Notes: generated from the letters alone by a model not told the origin. 64,000 bases of DNA from Maricaulis sp947259345 (GCA_965217205.1 OZ244254.1:2976001-3040000), one strand, 5' to 3'. Positions 53,702-63,150 are shown, counted from the first letter of the stretch. Translations and numbers: made by a program.

Positions 53702-54934
53702 TCAGTCGTTTTGGCCGAGACGGCGCTTGCGGCGCGCCAGCAGCTGGAGACGCAATGCATTGAGGCGGATGAAGCCCTCGGCATCCTTCTGATCATACAC
53801 GACATCTTCTTCGAAAGTGACGTGCTCGAGCGAGTAAAGCGAATGCTCCGATGCCCGGCCGACAACATTGGCGGATCCCTTGTAGAGCTTGACCCGAACG
53901 TCGCCGCTCACATGTTTTTGCGAGTGGTCGATCGCCGCCTGGAGCATTTCGCGCTCGGGTGAGAACCAGAAGCCTTCATAGAGGAGCTTCGCATAGCGCG
54001 GCATGAGCTCGTCCTTGAGATGCGCAGCGCCACGGTCGAGAGTGATCTGTTCGATCCCGCGATGGGCCGCCATGAGGATGGTCCCGCCGGGCGTTTCATA
54101 GATGCCGCGTGACTTCATGCCGACGAAGCGGTTCTCGACGAGATCGAGGCGGCCAATCCCGTGGACGCGGCCCATCTCGTTCAGCTTTGTCAGGAGGGTG
54201 GCAGGGCTCATTTCGGCCCCGTTGAGCGCCACCGCATCCCCGGCCTCGAAGCGGATTGTGACATATTCAGGCTGGTCCGGCGCGTCTTCCGGCCGGTCCG
54301 TGCGCTGATAGACGATCTCGTCGGCTTCTTCGGCCGGGTCTTCCAGCAACTTGCCTTCGGACGAGGTGTGCCAGAGATTGGCGTCGACCGAGAAGGGCGC
54401 CTCGCCGCGCTTGTCCTTGGCCACCTGGATCCCGTGCTCTTCGGCATAGCTGATCAACTTGGTGCGCGAATTGAGGTCCCATTCGCGCCACGGCGCGATC
54501 ACGCGCAAATCCGGGTCGAGAGCGTACACGCCGAGCTCGAAACGAACCTGGTCATTGCCCTTGCCGGTGGCACCATGCGCGACAGCGTCGGCGCCGGTCG
54601 CATGGGCGATCTCGACAAGACGTTTGGAGATCAGCGGCCGGGCAATCGAGGTCCCGAGAAGGTAGAGGCCTTCATAGACCGCATTCGCGCGCACCATCGG
54701 ATAGACAAAATCGCGCACGAATTCCTCGCGCAGATCCTCGATGAAGATTTCCGAAACGCCCGCCGCTTCGGCTTTCTGGCGGGCCGGATCCAATTCCTCA
54801 CCCTGGCCGAGATCGGCCGTGAAGGTCACAACTTCGGCGTCATAGGCATCCTGCAGCCATTTGAGAATGACCGAAGTGTCGAGACCACCGGAATAGGCAA
54901 GAACGACCTTTTTGACGGGCTTTTTCGACGACAT
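53702..54934 (-). CDS. argG: Argininosuccinate synthase
   Basis: A 410-residue enzyme joining citrulline and aspartate with ATP in arginine synthesis. The PP-loop AYSGGLDTSVILKWL, ATGKGNDQVRFE and HRGIEQITLDRGAAHLKDE are readable. The start at 54934 (MSSKKPVKK) has AAGGA upstream. It is divergent from glutaminase, so nitrogen-related genes face each other. Confidence 0.97.
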   Translation of the reverse strand: MSSKKPVKKVVLAYSGGLDTSVILKWLQDAYDAEVVTFTADLGQGEELDPARQKAEAAGVSEIFIEDLREEFVRDFVYPMVRANAVYEGLYLLGTSIARPLISKRLVEIAHATGADAVAHGATGKGNDQVRFELGVYALDPDLRVIAPWREWDLNSRTKLISYAEEHGIQVAKDKRGEAPFSVDANLWHTSSEGKLLEDPAEEADEIVYQRTDRPEDAPDQPEYVTIRFEAGDAVALNGAEMSPATLLTKLNEMGRVHGIGRLDLVENRFVGMKSRGIYETPGGTILMAAHRGIEQITLDRGAAHLKDELMPRYAKLLYEGFWFSPEREMLQAAIDHSQKHVSGDVRVKLYKGSANVVGRASEHSLYSLEHVTFEEDVVYDQKDAEGFIRLNALRLQLLARRKRRLGQND

Positions 54935-55069
54935 GGGCAAATTCCTTCTCGATTTGCCCATGCGCGTAGCGCTGCTCTTGCTCACAGGCAAGTGTTTCGC
55001 GGCAGTATCGGCACGATCATGGCGCGTCTTGGTGGTGGACAGATTGCCAAACGTGACCATTCTGGCCCC

Positions 55070-56335
55070 ATGACGGCCTCTGGAAACGACCCTTTCGCGC
55101 GCTTTGTCGCCCGTCCGGCCCGCTTTGAGCAGGACGCGGCGGATCGCGATGCCCGACTGAAACTGGCCAGTGCGGTGTGTCAGGCGGCGCAGTCAGAGGG
55201 ATGTGCTGATCTGGCAGGCCTGATTCACCGCTTGACGATGGCGGGTCTGGACCCGGTTGATGTACCACGTCTCGCCGGCCTGATGACGTTGGACGCGGGT
55301 TCGCTGGACGCCAACGCGCTGACAAGCGAGCTGACCGGTGACGCACTGACCCTGATCCGCAAGGCCCTCGAAAATCAGCTGGCGATCTCGCACTTTGGCC
55401 AATTTTCCAGCCGCCTGGCCAATATCTTCGCTTATGCGCGGGACGCGACGAGCGGTCACCTTGCTGACTATATTCCCGAACTGGCCAAACAGGATCCCGA
55501 TGCCTTTGGCATGGCTGCGTGCACGATTGACGGTCAACAAATGGCGATCGGCGATGCCGTTACCCCATTTTGCCAGCAATCCGTGATCAAGCCCCTTCTC
55601 TACGCCTTCGCTTTGGCGCTGAATGGGGAAAATCAGGTACATCGTCACGTCGGACGCGAACCGTCAGGGCGCCGCTTCAACGAGCTGGCGCTGGACCCGG
55701 ATGGCCGGCCACACAATCCGATGATCAATTCCGGCGCCATCATGTGCGCCTCGATGATCCGACCCCATCTGCCCGTGGCCGAACGCTCTGAATTGCTGGA
55801 ACGCTTCGTCAGTTCAGCCGCCGGCGGCGCCGGAACCGAGATCGACCAGGCCGTCTATGAAAGCGAGCGCGCCACCGCACGCCGCAATCTCTCCCTGGTA
55901 AAGCTGATGGACGAACACGACGCCTTTCCTGAGGAATCCGCTCCGGACGAGGCGCTGGACCTGTATTTCCGGGCCTGCGCCATTCGCATGGATTGCCGTC
56001 ATCTGGCCGTTATTGCGGGCACGCTTGCCAATGGCGGAGTCTGCCCGACCACCGGCCACCGGGTGATCGACAGCCGCATCGTGCGCAACACGCTCTCCCT
56101 CATGCTGACCTGCGGGATGTATGATTATTCCGGCGAGTACGCCTTCTCGGTTGGCCTGCCGGCCAAGTCCGGCGTGTCAGGCGGACTGATGATCGTGGTG
56201 CCTGGCGTGGGCGGTTTCAGCTTGTGGAGTCCGCGGCTTGACCGCCAGGGCAATCCGGTGCGCGGGATTGAAGTCTCCAAACGCCTGGTCGAAGCCTTCC
56301 CCTTCCACATTTTTGCCGGTGTCACCCGGGGCTAA
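55070..56335 (+). CDS. glsA: Glutaminase A with N-terminal extension
   Basis: A 421-residue serine-dependent beta-lactamase-like glutaminase that releases ammonia from glutamine. The catalytic Ser is about residue 171 in CQQSVIKPLL, followed by NSGAIM and CGMYDYSGEYAF. About 100 residues precede the catalytic domain, more than in the short bacterial form (about 310 residues), as in kidney-type enzymes. No ribosome site is clear; an ATG at 55019 is possible. The TAA shares CTAA with the convergent stop. Confidence 0.9.
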   Translation: MTASGNDPFARFVARPARFEQDAADRDARLKLASAVCQAAQSEGCADLAGLIHRLTMAGLDPVDVPRLAGLMTLDAGSLDANALTSELTGDALTLIRKALENQLAISHFGQFSSRLANIFAYARDATSGHLADYIPELAKQDPDAFGMAACTIDGQQMAIGDAVTPFCQQSVIKPLLYAFALALNGENQVHRHVGREPSGRRFNELALDPDGRPHNPMINSGAIMCASMIRPHLPVAERSELLERFVSSAAGGAGTEIDQAVYESERATARRNLSLVKLMDEHDAFPEESAPDEALDLYFRACAIRMDCRHLAVIAGTLANGGVCPTTGHRVIDSRIVRNTLSLMLTCGMYDYSGEYAFSVGLPAKSGVSGGLMIVVPGVGGFSLWSPRLDRQGNPVRGIEVSKRLVEAFPFHIFAGVTRG

Positions 56336-57051
56336 TCGCCCGGGGATTCGGCATCGTCGGGCCCGACATCATCCGGGGTCGCGGTGTCACGGGCAGGATC
56401 ATTGCGCCAGACCCAGTAAGAATACGCGGTCCCGATCACGGCCGGTGTGAAACCGGCGATCAGGACGAGTCCAATCTGAAGATTCGGCGGAATGAACCAG
56501 ACACCGATCAACAGGGCCAGGCCTGCAACAACCATCAAGCGACCAGCCAGCCGGTGGGTCTTGTCCCAGGCCAGGTCCGACGACAGCGTCCAGGGTGTCC
56601 GGATGCCGACAAACCAGTTGGGGCGAGCCTTGCCCATGACATTGCCCAGCAAGGTGAAGAGCCCGCCGATGGCCGCCAGAATCACGGTCGGCATCCATTC
56701 GGTATTGCCGGCATCAATCCAGCCCAGGCCGAGTGCCACCATGGCCGCTTCAATAACGAGTAGAAGCGCAAGCGTCCCTTCCCACGCGGTATTCAGGACG
56801 ACACGGGAGCGGGCCAGATTGCGACCACGCGGGTCGCTCTGAGGCAGGATGGCGAAAACCAGGCTGATCGCGACCATGATGGCCGGCACAAGGAAATAGG
56901 CCTCGAGGCGACCGCCCCAGCGATCGGGCTGACCGTCAATGCCCCAATGAACCGGTATCCGGGCCTCGGCATCCGTGCCGAACCAACCTGCGCCCGCAAA
57001 CGCCAGGGCTGGCAGGATGAAGATGATTGATCTGAGAAGTGCCGCTCGCAT
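56332..57051 (-). CDS. sdpI: SdpI-family membrane protein
   Basis: A 239-residue protein with DUF1648 near the start (IPVHWGIDGQPDRWG) and about six helices. The SdpI motif NWFVGIRTPWTLSSDLAWDKTHR is seen as GKARPNWFVGIRTPWTL and DKTHRLAGRL. In Bacillus SdpI gives immunity to SdpC toxin and recruits SdpR; no toxin gene is present here. It follows the ArsR-type regulator gene directly. Confidence 0.88.
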   Translation of the reverse strand: MRAALLRSIIFILPALAFAGAGWFGTDAEARIPVHWGIDGQPDRWGGRLEAYFLVPAIMVAISLVFAILPQSDPRGRNLARSRVVLNTAWEGTLALLLVIEAAMVALGLGWIDAGNTEWMPTVILAAIGGLFTLLGNVMGKARPNWFVGIRTPWTLSSDLAWDKTHRLAGRLMVVAGLALLIGVWFIPPNLQIGLVLIAGFTPAVIGTAYSYWVWRNDPARDTATPDDVGPDDAESPGD

Positions 57052-57053
57052 AC

Positions 57054-57344
57054 CTATTCCTCCTCCTGCTCGGGGCTGTCGCCCTGTCGCTTGCCCACCA
57101 GATCCATCAACCATCCAAGGGCCTCGTCGGCGACGCTGGCATTGAGGCGGTAGACGATCGTGGTGCCGTGCCGCTCGGCGATAATCAGGCCCGCCGCCTT
57201 GAGGCTGGCGAAATGGCCTGACATGGTTGGCTTGGACACCGGGTAGCGCCCGGCCAGCTCGCCCGCCGATTGCGGTCCGTCCCGAAGGGCACGAAGCACA
57301 TCCCGCCGCACCGGGTGGGCCAGCGCCTTGAACACATCACTCAT
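57054..57344 (-). CDS. sdpR: ArsR/SdpR-type repressor
   Basis: A 96-residue winged-helix protein. FKALAHPVRRDVLRALRDGPQSAGEL and VSKPTMSGHFASLKAAGLI give the ArsR helix-turn-helix; no metal-binding cysteines are seen, as in SdpR. It is coupled to the SdpI gene (stop and start are two bases apart). Confidence 0.9.
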   Translation of the reverse strand: MSDVFKALAHPVRRDVLRALRDGPQSAGELAGRYPVSKPTMSGHFASLKAAGLIIAERHGTTIVYRLNASVADEALGWLMDLVGKRQGDSPEQEEE

Positions 57345-57381
57345 CGGGTCGGATCCTCATGTCTCAGCAATAATTCGGCAT

Positions 57382-57400
57382 GTGACTAATTACAAGTCAC
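57382..57400. promoter_or_regulatory. Operator-like inverted repeat upstream of sdpR
   Basis: GTGACT and AGTCAC arms are separated by seven bases, 38 bases before the sdpR start. The position fits autorepression by SdpR. Confidence 0.5.
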
Positions 57401-57484
57401 CATCCCCAGAGACCATTGAGCATGGACAAAGCCAGCTGGCGGGGCATTCTGCGGCAAGACGTCCCGATCCTCACGAGTTTCCCC

Positions 57485-58111
57485 ATGCTTGATCCTGACC
57501 TGTTTCCGGTTTTTCTCCTTGGTGCGACCGCTCTCGCCCTGGCGCCCGGTCCCGATATGGCGTTCACGCTCGCCACAGCGGCCTCGCGTGGTCGAGGCGC
57601 CGGCCTGGCGGCCGCGGCCGGTATCATTACGGGCGGCGCGATCTGGACCGTGCTGGCCGCCGCTGGGCTGGCCGCGCTGCTAGCCACCGCCGAACATGCC
57701 CTGACCGTTGTGCGGTATGCCGGAGCCGGCTATCTGCTCTATCTGGCCTGGCGAACGCTGCGTCATCTTGATACCCCGCTTGACGCGAAGGGCGCACGCA
57801 GCAGCTGGCGCGCCTTTCGGCGCGGCCTCGTGACCAATCTTCTCAATCCGAAGATCGGGCTCTTCTTCCTCGCCTTCCTGCCCCAGTTTACCAATGCGGA
57901 ACTGTCGCCGGTCTGGCTGCAAATGCTGGCGCTGGGCGGGATCTTCTTTTCCATCGGCACCGCAGTCCTGATCATCGTCGCCCTGGCTGCGGGACAGGCC
58001 CAGACCTGGCTGGCCGGGTCGCGCACCGCGCGGCGCGCGCTCAACGGACTCTCAGCCACCGCCTTTGGCGGATTGGGTCTGCGCTTGATTCTGGTCGACG
58101 ACACGGCTTAA
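57485..58111 (+). CDS. LysE-family amino acid exporter
   Basis: A 208-residue inner-membrane protein with about six helices. LALAPGPDMAFTLATAASRGRGAG near the start and NLLNPKIGLFFLAFLPQF are typical of the LysE/RhtB family. The start at 57485 matches family length; a start at 57416 would add 23 residues. It precedes pyrF by nine bases. Confidence 0.88.
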   Translation: MLDPDLFPVFLLGATALALAPGPDMAFTLATAASRGRGAGLAAAAGIITGGAIWTVLAAAGLAALLATAEHALTVVRYAGAGYLLYLAWRTLRHLDTPLDAKGARSSWRAFRRGLVTNLLNPKIGLFFLAFLPQFTNAELSPVWLQMLALGGIFFSIGTAVLIIVALAAGQAQTWLAGSRTARRALNGLSATAFGGLGLRLILVDDTA

Positions 58112-58120
58112 AAGCGCGGC

Positions 58121-58813
58121 ATGTCACATGCTGATCCCCGCCTTATCGTCGCGCTCGACCTGCCGACGACCGACGCCGCCTGGTCTCTTGTCGAGTCCAT
58201 CGGCGAGACCGCCAGCTACTACAAGATCGGGCTCCAGCTCTTCCCCTTGGGCGGGATGGAGCTGTGCCGGAAGATCAAGGCGACCGACAAGCAGGTCTTC
58301 CTCGACTTCAAGCTTCACGACATCCCCGCCACGGTGGAGAAGGCGACCCGCTCGATCACGACCGGCGGCGCCGACCTCCTGACCATACACGCCGAACCGG
58401 CGGTTATGCGAGCCGCCGTCGCCGGCCGGGAAGGCACGGACCTCAAGCTCCTCGGCGTGACCGTGATGACGTGTTATGACGACGCCATGCTCGCCGAGAT
58501 GGGCTATGCCTATGGGGCTCGCGACCTGGTCCTGCGCCGCGTCGAGCAATCCCTGGAGGCTGGCGTGGATGGCGTTGTGGCCAGCGCCCATGAGGCGAAA
58601 GAGATCCGCGAACGCTTCGGCGATGACCTGCTGATTGTCACGCCGGGCATCCGTCCGGCCGGCGCCGATATCGGCGACCAGAAGCGCGTCGCGACACCCG
58701 CCAGCGCCCTGGCGGATGGCGCCAGTCATCTCGTGGTTGGGCGACCGATCAACGCCGCTCCGAATCCTCGGGCGGCCGCAGCGGCGATCGTGTCGGAAAT
58801 CGCCGACGTCTGA
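58121..58813 (+). CDS. pyrF: Orotidine 5'-phosphate decarboxylase
   Basis: A 230-residue TIM-barrel enzyme making UMP. The catalytic Asp-Lys-x-x-Asp is in FLDFKLHDIPATV, and IVTPGIRPAG and HLVVGRPI complete the phosphate site. It probably shares a transcript with the LysE-type exporter gene. Confidence 0.96.
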   Translation: MSHADPRLIVALDLPTTDAAWSLVESIGETASYYKIGLQLFPLGGMELCRKIKATDKQVFLDFKLHDIPATVEKATRSITTGGADLLTIHAEPAVMRAAVAGREGTDLKLLGVTVMTCYDDAMLAEMGYAYGARDLVLRRVEQSLEAGVDGVVASAHEAKEIRERFGDDLLIVTPGIRPAGADIGDQKRVATPASALADGASHLVVGRPINAAPNPRAAAAAIVSEIADV

Positions 58814-58828
58814 TCCGCGGGAATGTGC

Positions 58829-59371
58829 TTACGGGCCCACCAGACGCGTCCGCAAGACAGCTCGCGCCTCCATGCTGACAACAGGTCCGGTCGACAATTG
58901 ACCCGGTGAGATCACGCCTGCGCGTCCGGAAGCGTCAATCACGATCATGCCGCGATAGCCGTACTGGATCGTTGGCGCACGGCCAACGCCGCCGACCAAA
59001 CCGCCCTCGAAGAAATCATCCGAGAGACGAACCGCGTCCGACGGCGCCCGCGTGACAGGTACGGTTGCGGAGATTGCGGCGGGCAGGGCCGTGCGCTCGG
59101 CCATGCGACGCGGTTGCGGCATGCGGCGGGGCTGCGGGCGGCCAGGCGCCGGGCGAGCCTGATCGGCAGGTCGGGCGCCCGCCAGTTGCGGCGAGGCGTC
59201 GGCGGGCATCTCGGTAAAACGACAGGGCGGACCGGCATAGTCGCCGGCCAGGGCCTGGCGGATATCCTCCGGCGAGCAATCGCGGACCGGCGCTGATTGC
59301 GCTGCGGCGGCAGCCGCGCCAAGCGCCATAGCGGTCATGGCGACGGCGAATAAGCAGGTCCCGTGTTTCAT
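58829..59371 (-). CDS. Exported protein of unknown function
   Basis: A 180-residue protein with a signal peptide (MKHGTCLFAVAMTAMALGAAAAAAQ in parts) and a Pro/Arg-rich middle (RPQPRRMPQPRRM). No family recognised. It lies 15 bases from the convergent pyrF end. Confidence 0.65.
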   Translation of the reverse strand: MKHGTCLFAVAMTAMALGAAAAAAQSAPVRDCSPEDIRQALAGDYAGPPCRFTEMPADASPQLAGARPADQARPAPGRPQPRRMPQPRRMAERTALPAAISATVPVTRAPSDAVRLSDDFFEGGLVGGVGRAPTIQYGYRGMIVIDASGRAGVISPGQLSTGPVVSMEARAVLRTRLVGP

Positions 59372-59451
59372 TCCGGGACACTAGCAGGTGATCACCTGAC
59401 CGATAAGTGTCTGCACCGGAGAGGCGAAGCCGGATCCGTCGGCCTCACGCG

Positions 59452-59880
59452 TCAGGCGCTTCCGCGAACGGCGTCGAGCCAGTCCACGGCCGCATCGCGC
59501 GCTTTGAAGATACGCACCGTCAGGGTCTCGTTGTCCTTGGAAAGGGTCTCCCAGACCGCGCCAAGCGCGTCGAAAAAATCGGTTTCGACAACATTTGCTC
59601 CGAACAGATGCTGGCCGGGCGCATGATCCGCCTGCCAGCTCGCAAGCGCCGCCTTTATGGAATTGAGGTCGGCGAACTCGACATCACCGATTTCGGCATC
59701 TGCCGTGTAAACAACCAGCCGATTGAAATGAGGCTTCCAGTCCGGATGCGCGGCCACCTCTGCATAGGCGGCGCGAATAGTCTCCAGCCCGACCTGGCCG
59801 CGCCAGACAAGCTCGAAGAATTCGCGATCGGGATGGACCGCAATCTCGTAGGGTCGTTCAGGCCCGGCTTCAGAAGTCAC
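59452..59880 (-). CDS. SpoIIAA/STAS-like protein of unknown function (copy 2)
   Basis: A 142-residue protein, probably starting at the GTG at 59880. It shares the pattern ELV, P-W-P-FN, and R--A-DWL with the protein at 22702. The GTG lies within the end of the SdhAF4 gene (eleven-base overlap), so the two are coupled. The function is not known. Confidence 0.68.
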   Translation of the reverse strand: MTSEAGPERPYEIAVHPDREFFELVWRGQVGLETIRAAYAEVAAHPDWKPHFNRLVVYTADAEIGDVEFADLNSIKAALASWQADHAPGQHLFGANVVETDFFDALGAVWETLSKDNETLTVRIFKARDAAVDWLDAVRGSA

Positions 59881-60118
59881 AGATAATGCCCTTCTTTTCC
59901 CAATCCCCGAAACGGGTGGGTTCAGGGCCCTTGCGGCCACCCAGCTCTGCTGGTGCCTCACTCTTTTCAGCACGCTCGGCTGCCTTGCGCCGCGCAGCCG
60001 CTTCGGCCAGGGCCCGTTCGGCCGCCGGGCTGAGTGGCTTGCGTGCGGATGCGTGCTCGGAGGTGGATGACGGGATGGACGCGGTGCCGTTCCCGCCTTG
60101 CTGATCATTCTGGGTCAT
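59870..60118 (-). CDS. DUF1674 succinate dehydrogenase assembly factor 4
   Basis: An 82-residue protein with the DUF1674 C-terminus GPEPTRFGDWEKKGIICDF, the hallmark of SdhAF4/SDHAF4, which protects flavinylated SdhA during complex II assembly. The rest is a low-complexity Ala/Glu/Lys linker. Start at 60118 (MTQNDQQGG). It is divergent from htpX. Confidence 0.9.
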   Translation of the reverse strand: MTQNDQQGGNGTASIPSSTSEHASARKPLSPAAERALAEAAARRKAAERAEKSEAPAELGGRKGPEPTRFGDWEKKGIICDF

Positions 60119-60171
60119 CCCATCTAGATAATCCGGGAGCCGCAGCTCGCCAAGACAACCAGGCCAGGACA

Positions 60172-61068
60172 ATGACAGCAAACACACTTCGAACCTTCTT
60201 CCTCCTCGCCGGCATGACCGCGCTTTTCATGGGGATCGGCTTCCTGCTCGGTGGCGCCGCCGGTGCCATGCTGGCCCTGATCATCGCTGCAGCCATGAAT
60301 TTGTTCGCTTGGTGGAACTCCTCCGACATGGTGCTTCGCATGCATGGTGCGCGCGAGATCGGCCCTGACGAAACCCACCCGGCCCTGCGTCAATATGCCA
60401 GCGATGTCGAGTTTCTGGCCCGTCGCGCGGACCTGCCCATTCCGCGGGTTTTCGTGATCGAGAGCGACCAGCCCAACGCCTTCGCCACCGGGCGCGATCC
60501 GTCCCACGCAGCGGTCGCGGCGACCACGGGTCTGCTGCAACGCCTCTCCCGGACCGAGATCCAGGGCGTGATGGCGCACGAGCTGGCGCATGTGAAAAAC
60601 CGCGACACGCTGACCATGACCATCACCGCCACCCTGGCCGGGGCGATCGGCATGCTCGCCAATTTCGCCATCTTCTTCGGCGGCAATAATCGCGCCGGCC
60701 TGCTCGGATCGCTGGCCTTGATGATCTTCGCACCCATGGCAGCGATGGTGGTCCAGAGCGCCATCAGCCGGGCCCGCGAGTACGAGGCTGACCGCGTCGG
60801 TGCCGAGATCGCCGGAGACCCGATGGCACTGGCCGGGGCCCTCGAAAAGATCGAACGCTCGGCCCGGCAGACGTTGAATGCAGGCGCGGAACGCAATCCG
60901 GCGACCGCCCACATGTTTATCATCAACCCGCTCAACGGGCAGCGGATGGACAATCTTTTCTCGACCCATCCGGACACCGCCAACCGGATCGACCGCCTGC
61001 GTCGCATGGCGGGCGCGAGTGCCACCGTCCAACCCGGACCCTGGTCGCAACGCGGTCCCTGGGGCTGA
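60172..61068 (+). CDS. htpX: Membrane zinc metalloprotease HtpX
   Basis: A 298-residue M48 protease that degrades misfolded membrane proteins with FtsH. HELAH (His136, His140) with the downstream Glu in AREYEADRVGAE coordinates zinc. Two N-terminal and two central helices are present. The C-terminus FSTHPDTANRIDRLRRM is typical. Confidence 0.96.
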   Translation: MTANTLRTFFLLAGMTALFMGIGFLLGGAAGAMLALIIAAAMNLFAWWNSSDMVLRMHGAREIGPDETHPALRQYASDVEFLARRADLPIPRVFVIESDQPNAFATGRDPSHAAVAATTGLLQRLSRTEIQGVMAHELAHVKNRDTLTMTITATLAGAIGMLANFAIFFGGNNRAGLLGSLALMIFAPMAAMVVQSAISRAREYEADRVGAEIAGDPMALAGALEKIERSARQTLNAGAERNPATAHMFIINPLNGQRMDNLFSTHPDTANRIDRLRRMAGASATVQPGPWSQRGPWG

Positions 61069-61121
61069 GGCCGCCGCAGCCAGTGATCGACGGGGCGCGG
61101 CCCGCGTGCTAGCTCCGCGCC

Positions 61122-62423
61122 ATGAGTGACGGACTTGCCCCACGCCGCGCCGCGGCCCTTGCCTATCTTGCTGTGGTGAAACAGCGCCGGACCCTCGAGG
61201 CCGCGCTGGAACACACGCCCGATTTCAACGCCATGAGCGATCGCGACCGGGCTTTCGCCCGGGCGATCACGGCCACCACGTTCCGGCGACTGGGCCAGAC
61301 CCGCACCGTACTCAACACGCTGTTGTCGCGCCCGCTGGACGAAACCTCGAAAGGGGCCGAAGCTCTGCTCGTAACCGGCGCCACCCAGCTCCTGTGGATG
61401 GACGGAGCGCCACACGCAGTCGTTTCCTCGACCGTGGACCTGGCCCAGGAACGCCCGGATGCCCAGCGCATGAAGGGCCTGATCAACGCGGTCCTGCGGC
61501 GCATCGACCGGGAAGGCGCAAGCCTCGTCAAGCAGACGCTGCCACGCGACAATCTGCCGGAATGGCTGCGCGACAGCTGGAAGGCGGCCTATGGCCCGGG
61601 CACGCTGAGCCGCATCGCCAACGCCATCATGACGCCGCCGCCACTCGATCTGACCCTGCGCAATCCGGCCGAAGCCGAAGTCTGGGCAGAGAAACTGGAG
61701 GCGCAAATCCTGCCAAATGGCAGCTTGCGCCGGAATGTCGTCGGCGATGTCCGTGCGCTGCCCGGTTATGAAGAGGGCGCCTGGTGGGCCCAGGACGCCG
61801 CAGCCGCCATTCCTGCCACCCTGCTCGATCTTGGTCCCGGGAAACACGCCATCGACCTGTGCGCGGCCCCAGGCGGCAAGACCCTGCAGCTGGCCGCGAC
61901 CGGTGCCGACGTGACGGCGCTGGACCTGTCGGAAAAGCGGCTGCAGCGTGTCCGGGAGAATCTCGACCGGACCGGGCTGAGCGCTCAACTGGTCGCCGGT
62001 GATGCCCGCGAATTCATGCCGCCCCAGCGTGCCGATGCAGTCCTGCTGGACGCGCCCTGCACCGCCACGGGCACGCTTCGGCGCCATCCGGAAGCCGGCT
62101 GGATCAAGCAGGCCGACGACACACCGCGCATGGCCCGGCTACAGGACGAAATGATCAAGGCTGCCGCCGACATGCTCAAACCGGGCGGACAGCTTGTCCT
62201 GTGTACCTGTTCGCTGCAGCCGGAGGAGGGAGAGGCCCTCGCCGGGCGTGTCGTGGGCCGCAACAGGCAGCTCAAGGAGTCGCCGATCAGGGCCGAGGAA
62301 ATGTCGGGTCTGGAATCGGCCGTCACCCCGGCCGGCTGGGTGCGCCTGACACCGGCCCTCTGGGCCGAACAGGGCGGCATGGACGGCTTCTTTATCGCCC
62401 GGTTCGTCAAACGCGCCGGATAG
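61122..62423 (+). CDS. rsmB: 16S rRNA m5C methyltransferase, RsmB family
   Basis: A 433-residue enzyme. An N-terminal NusB-like domain (residues about 1-130) precedes a class I methyltransferase with AIDLCAAPGGKTLQLA, DAPCTATGTLRRHP and the catalytic CTCSLQPEEGE. It methylates a cytosine of 16S rRNA (C967 in E. coli). It heads the rsmB-rpe-heparinase order. Confidence 0.92.
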   Translation: MSDGLAPRRAAALAYLAVVKQRRTLEAALEHTPDFNAMSDRDRAFARAITATTFRRLGQTRTVLNTLLSRPLDETSKGAEALLVTGATQLLWMDGAPHAVVSSTVDLAQERPDAQRMKGLINAVLRRIDREGASLVKQTLPRDNLPEWLRDSWKAAYGPGTLSRIANAIMTPPPLDLTLRNPAEAEVWAEKLEAQILPNGSLRRNVVGDVRALPGYEEGAWWAQDAAAAIPATLLDLGPGKHAIDLCAAPGGKTLQLAATGADVTALDLSEKRLQRVRENLDRTGLSAQLVAGDAREFMPPQRADAVLLDAPCTATGTLRRHPEAGWIKQADDTPRMARLQDEMIKAAADMLKPGGQLVLCTCSLQPEEGEALAGRVVGRNRQLKESPIRAEEMSGLESAVTPAGWVRLTPALWAEQGGMDGFFIARFVKRAG

Positions 62424-62490
62424 GACCAAAACCAGCCCGGCCCGCCGCATGCGACTTGCGCGGGTCTGGCGCCACTGTTATCGGATCGAT

Positions 62491-63150
62491 ATGGGCGCTC
62501 CTGTGATCATTTCTCCGTCCATCCTCTCGGCGGATTTCGCCAAGCTGGGTGAAGAGGTTCGGGCCATTGACGAGGCCGGAGCTGACTGGATCCATATCGA
62601 TGTGATGGACGGGCATTTCGTGCCCAATCTCACGATTGGGCCGGCGGTCATCAAAGCCCTGCGTCCGCACAGCAAAAAGCCCTTCGACGTGCATCTGATG
62701 ATCACGCCGGTCGATCCTTTCATTAAGGACTTTGCCGACGCCGGCGCTGATATAATCACGGCCCATCCCGAAGCCGGGCCACATTTCCATCGCACGGTCC
62801 AGACCATCAAGGCGACCGGCGCCAAGGCCGGCGCCGCGCTGAACCCTTCAACGCCTGTCGAGGTGATTGACTATGTGCTGGACGAGCTCGACCTCGTTCT
62901 GGTCATGAGCGTCAATCCCGGCTTTGGCGGACAGAGCTTCATCACCAGCCAGCTCAGAAAGATCGAAGCCCTCAAAACGCGCATTGATCAACGCGGTCTG
63001 GCGACGAAGATTGAAGTGGATGGCGGCGTCAATCCGCAAACCGCCCGGGATTGCGTCAATGCTGGCGCCACGGCGCTAGTCGCCGGCTCAGCTGTCTTCA
63101 AGGGCGGGCCGGACGCCTATCGCGACAATATCTTAGCCCTGCGTCGCTGA
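62491..63150 (+). CDS. rpe: Ribulose-phosphate 3-epimerase
   Basis: A 219-residue TIM-barrel enzyme of the pentose phosphate pathway. IHIDVMDGHFVPNLTIG gives two metal ligands, and DVHLMITPVDPFIKDF and VMSVNPGFGGQSF complete the site. The start at 62491 is MGAPVIISPS. Confidence 0.97.
   Translation: MGAPVIISPSILSADFAKLGEEVRAIDEAGADWIHIDVMDGHFVPNLTIGPAVIKALRPHSKKPFDVHLMITPVDPFIKDFADAGADIITAHPEAGPHFHRTVQTIKATGAKAGAALNPSTPVEVIDYVLDELDLVLVMSVNPGFGGQSFITSQLRKIEALKTRIDQRGLATKIEVDGGVNPQTARDCVNAGATALVAGSAVFKGGPDAYRDNILALRR

Noticed and set aside
54161..55069. Upstream extension of the glutaminase frame across argG
   Set aside because: It is antisense to argG and the true glutaminase N-terminus begins near 55019-55070.
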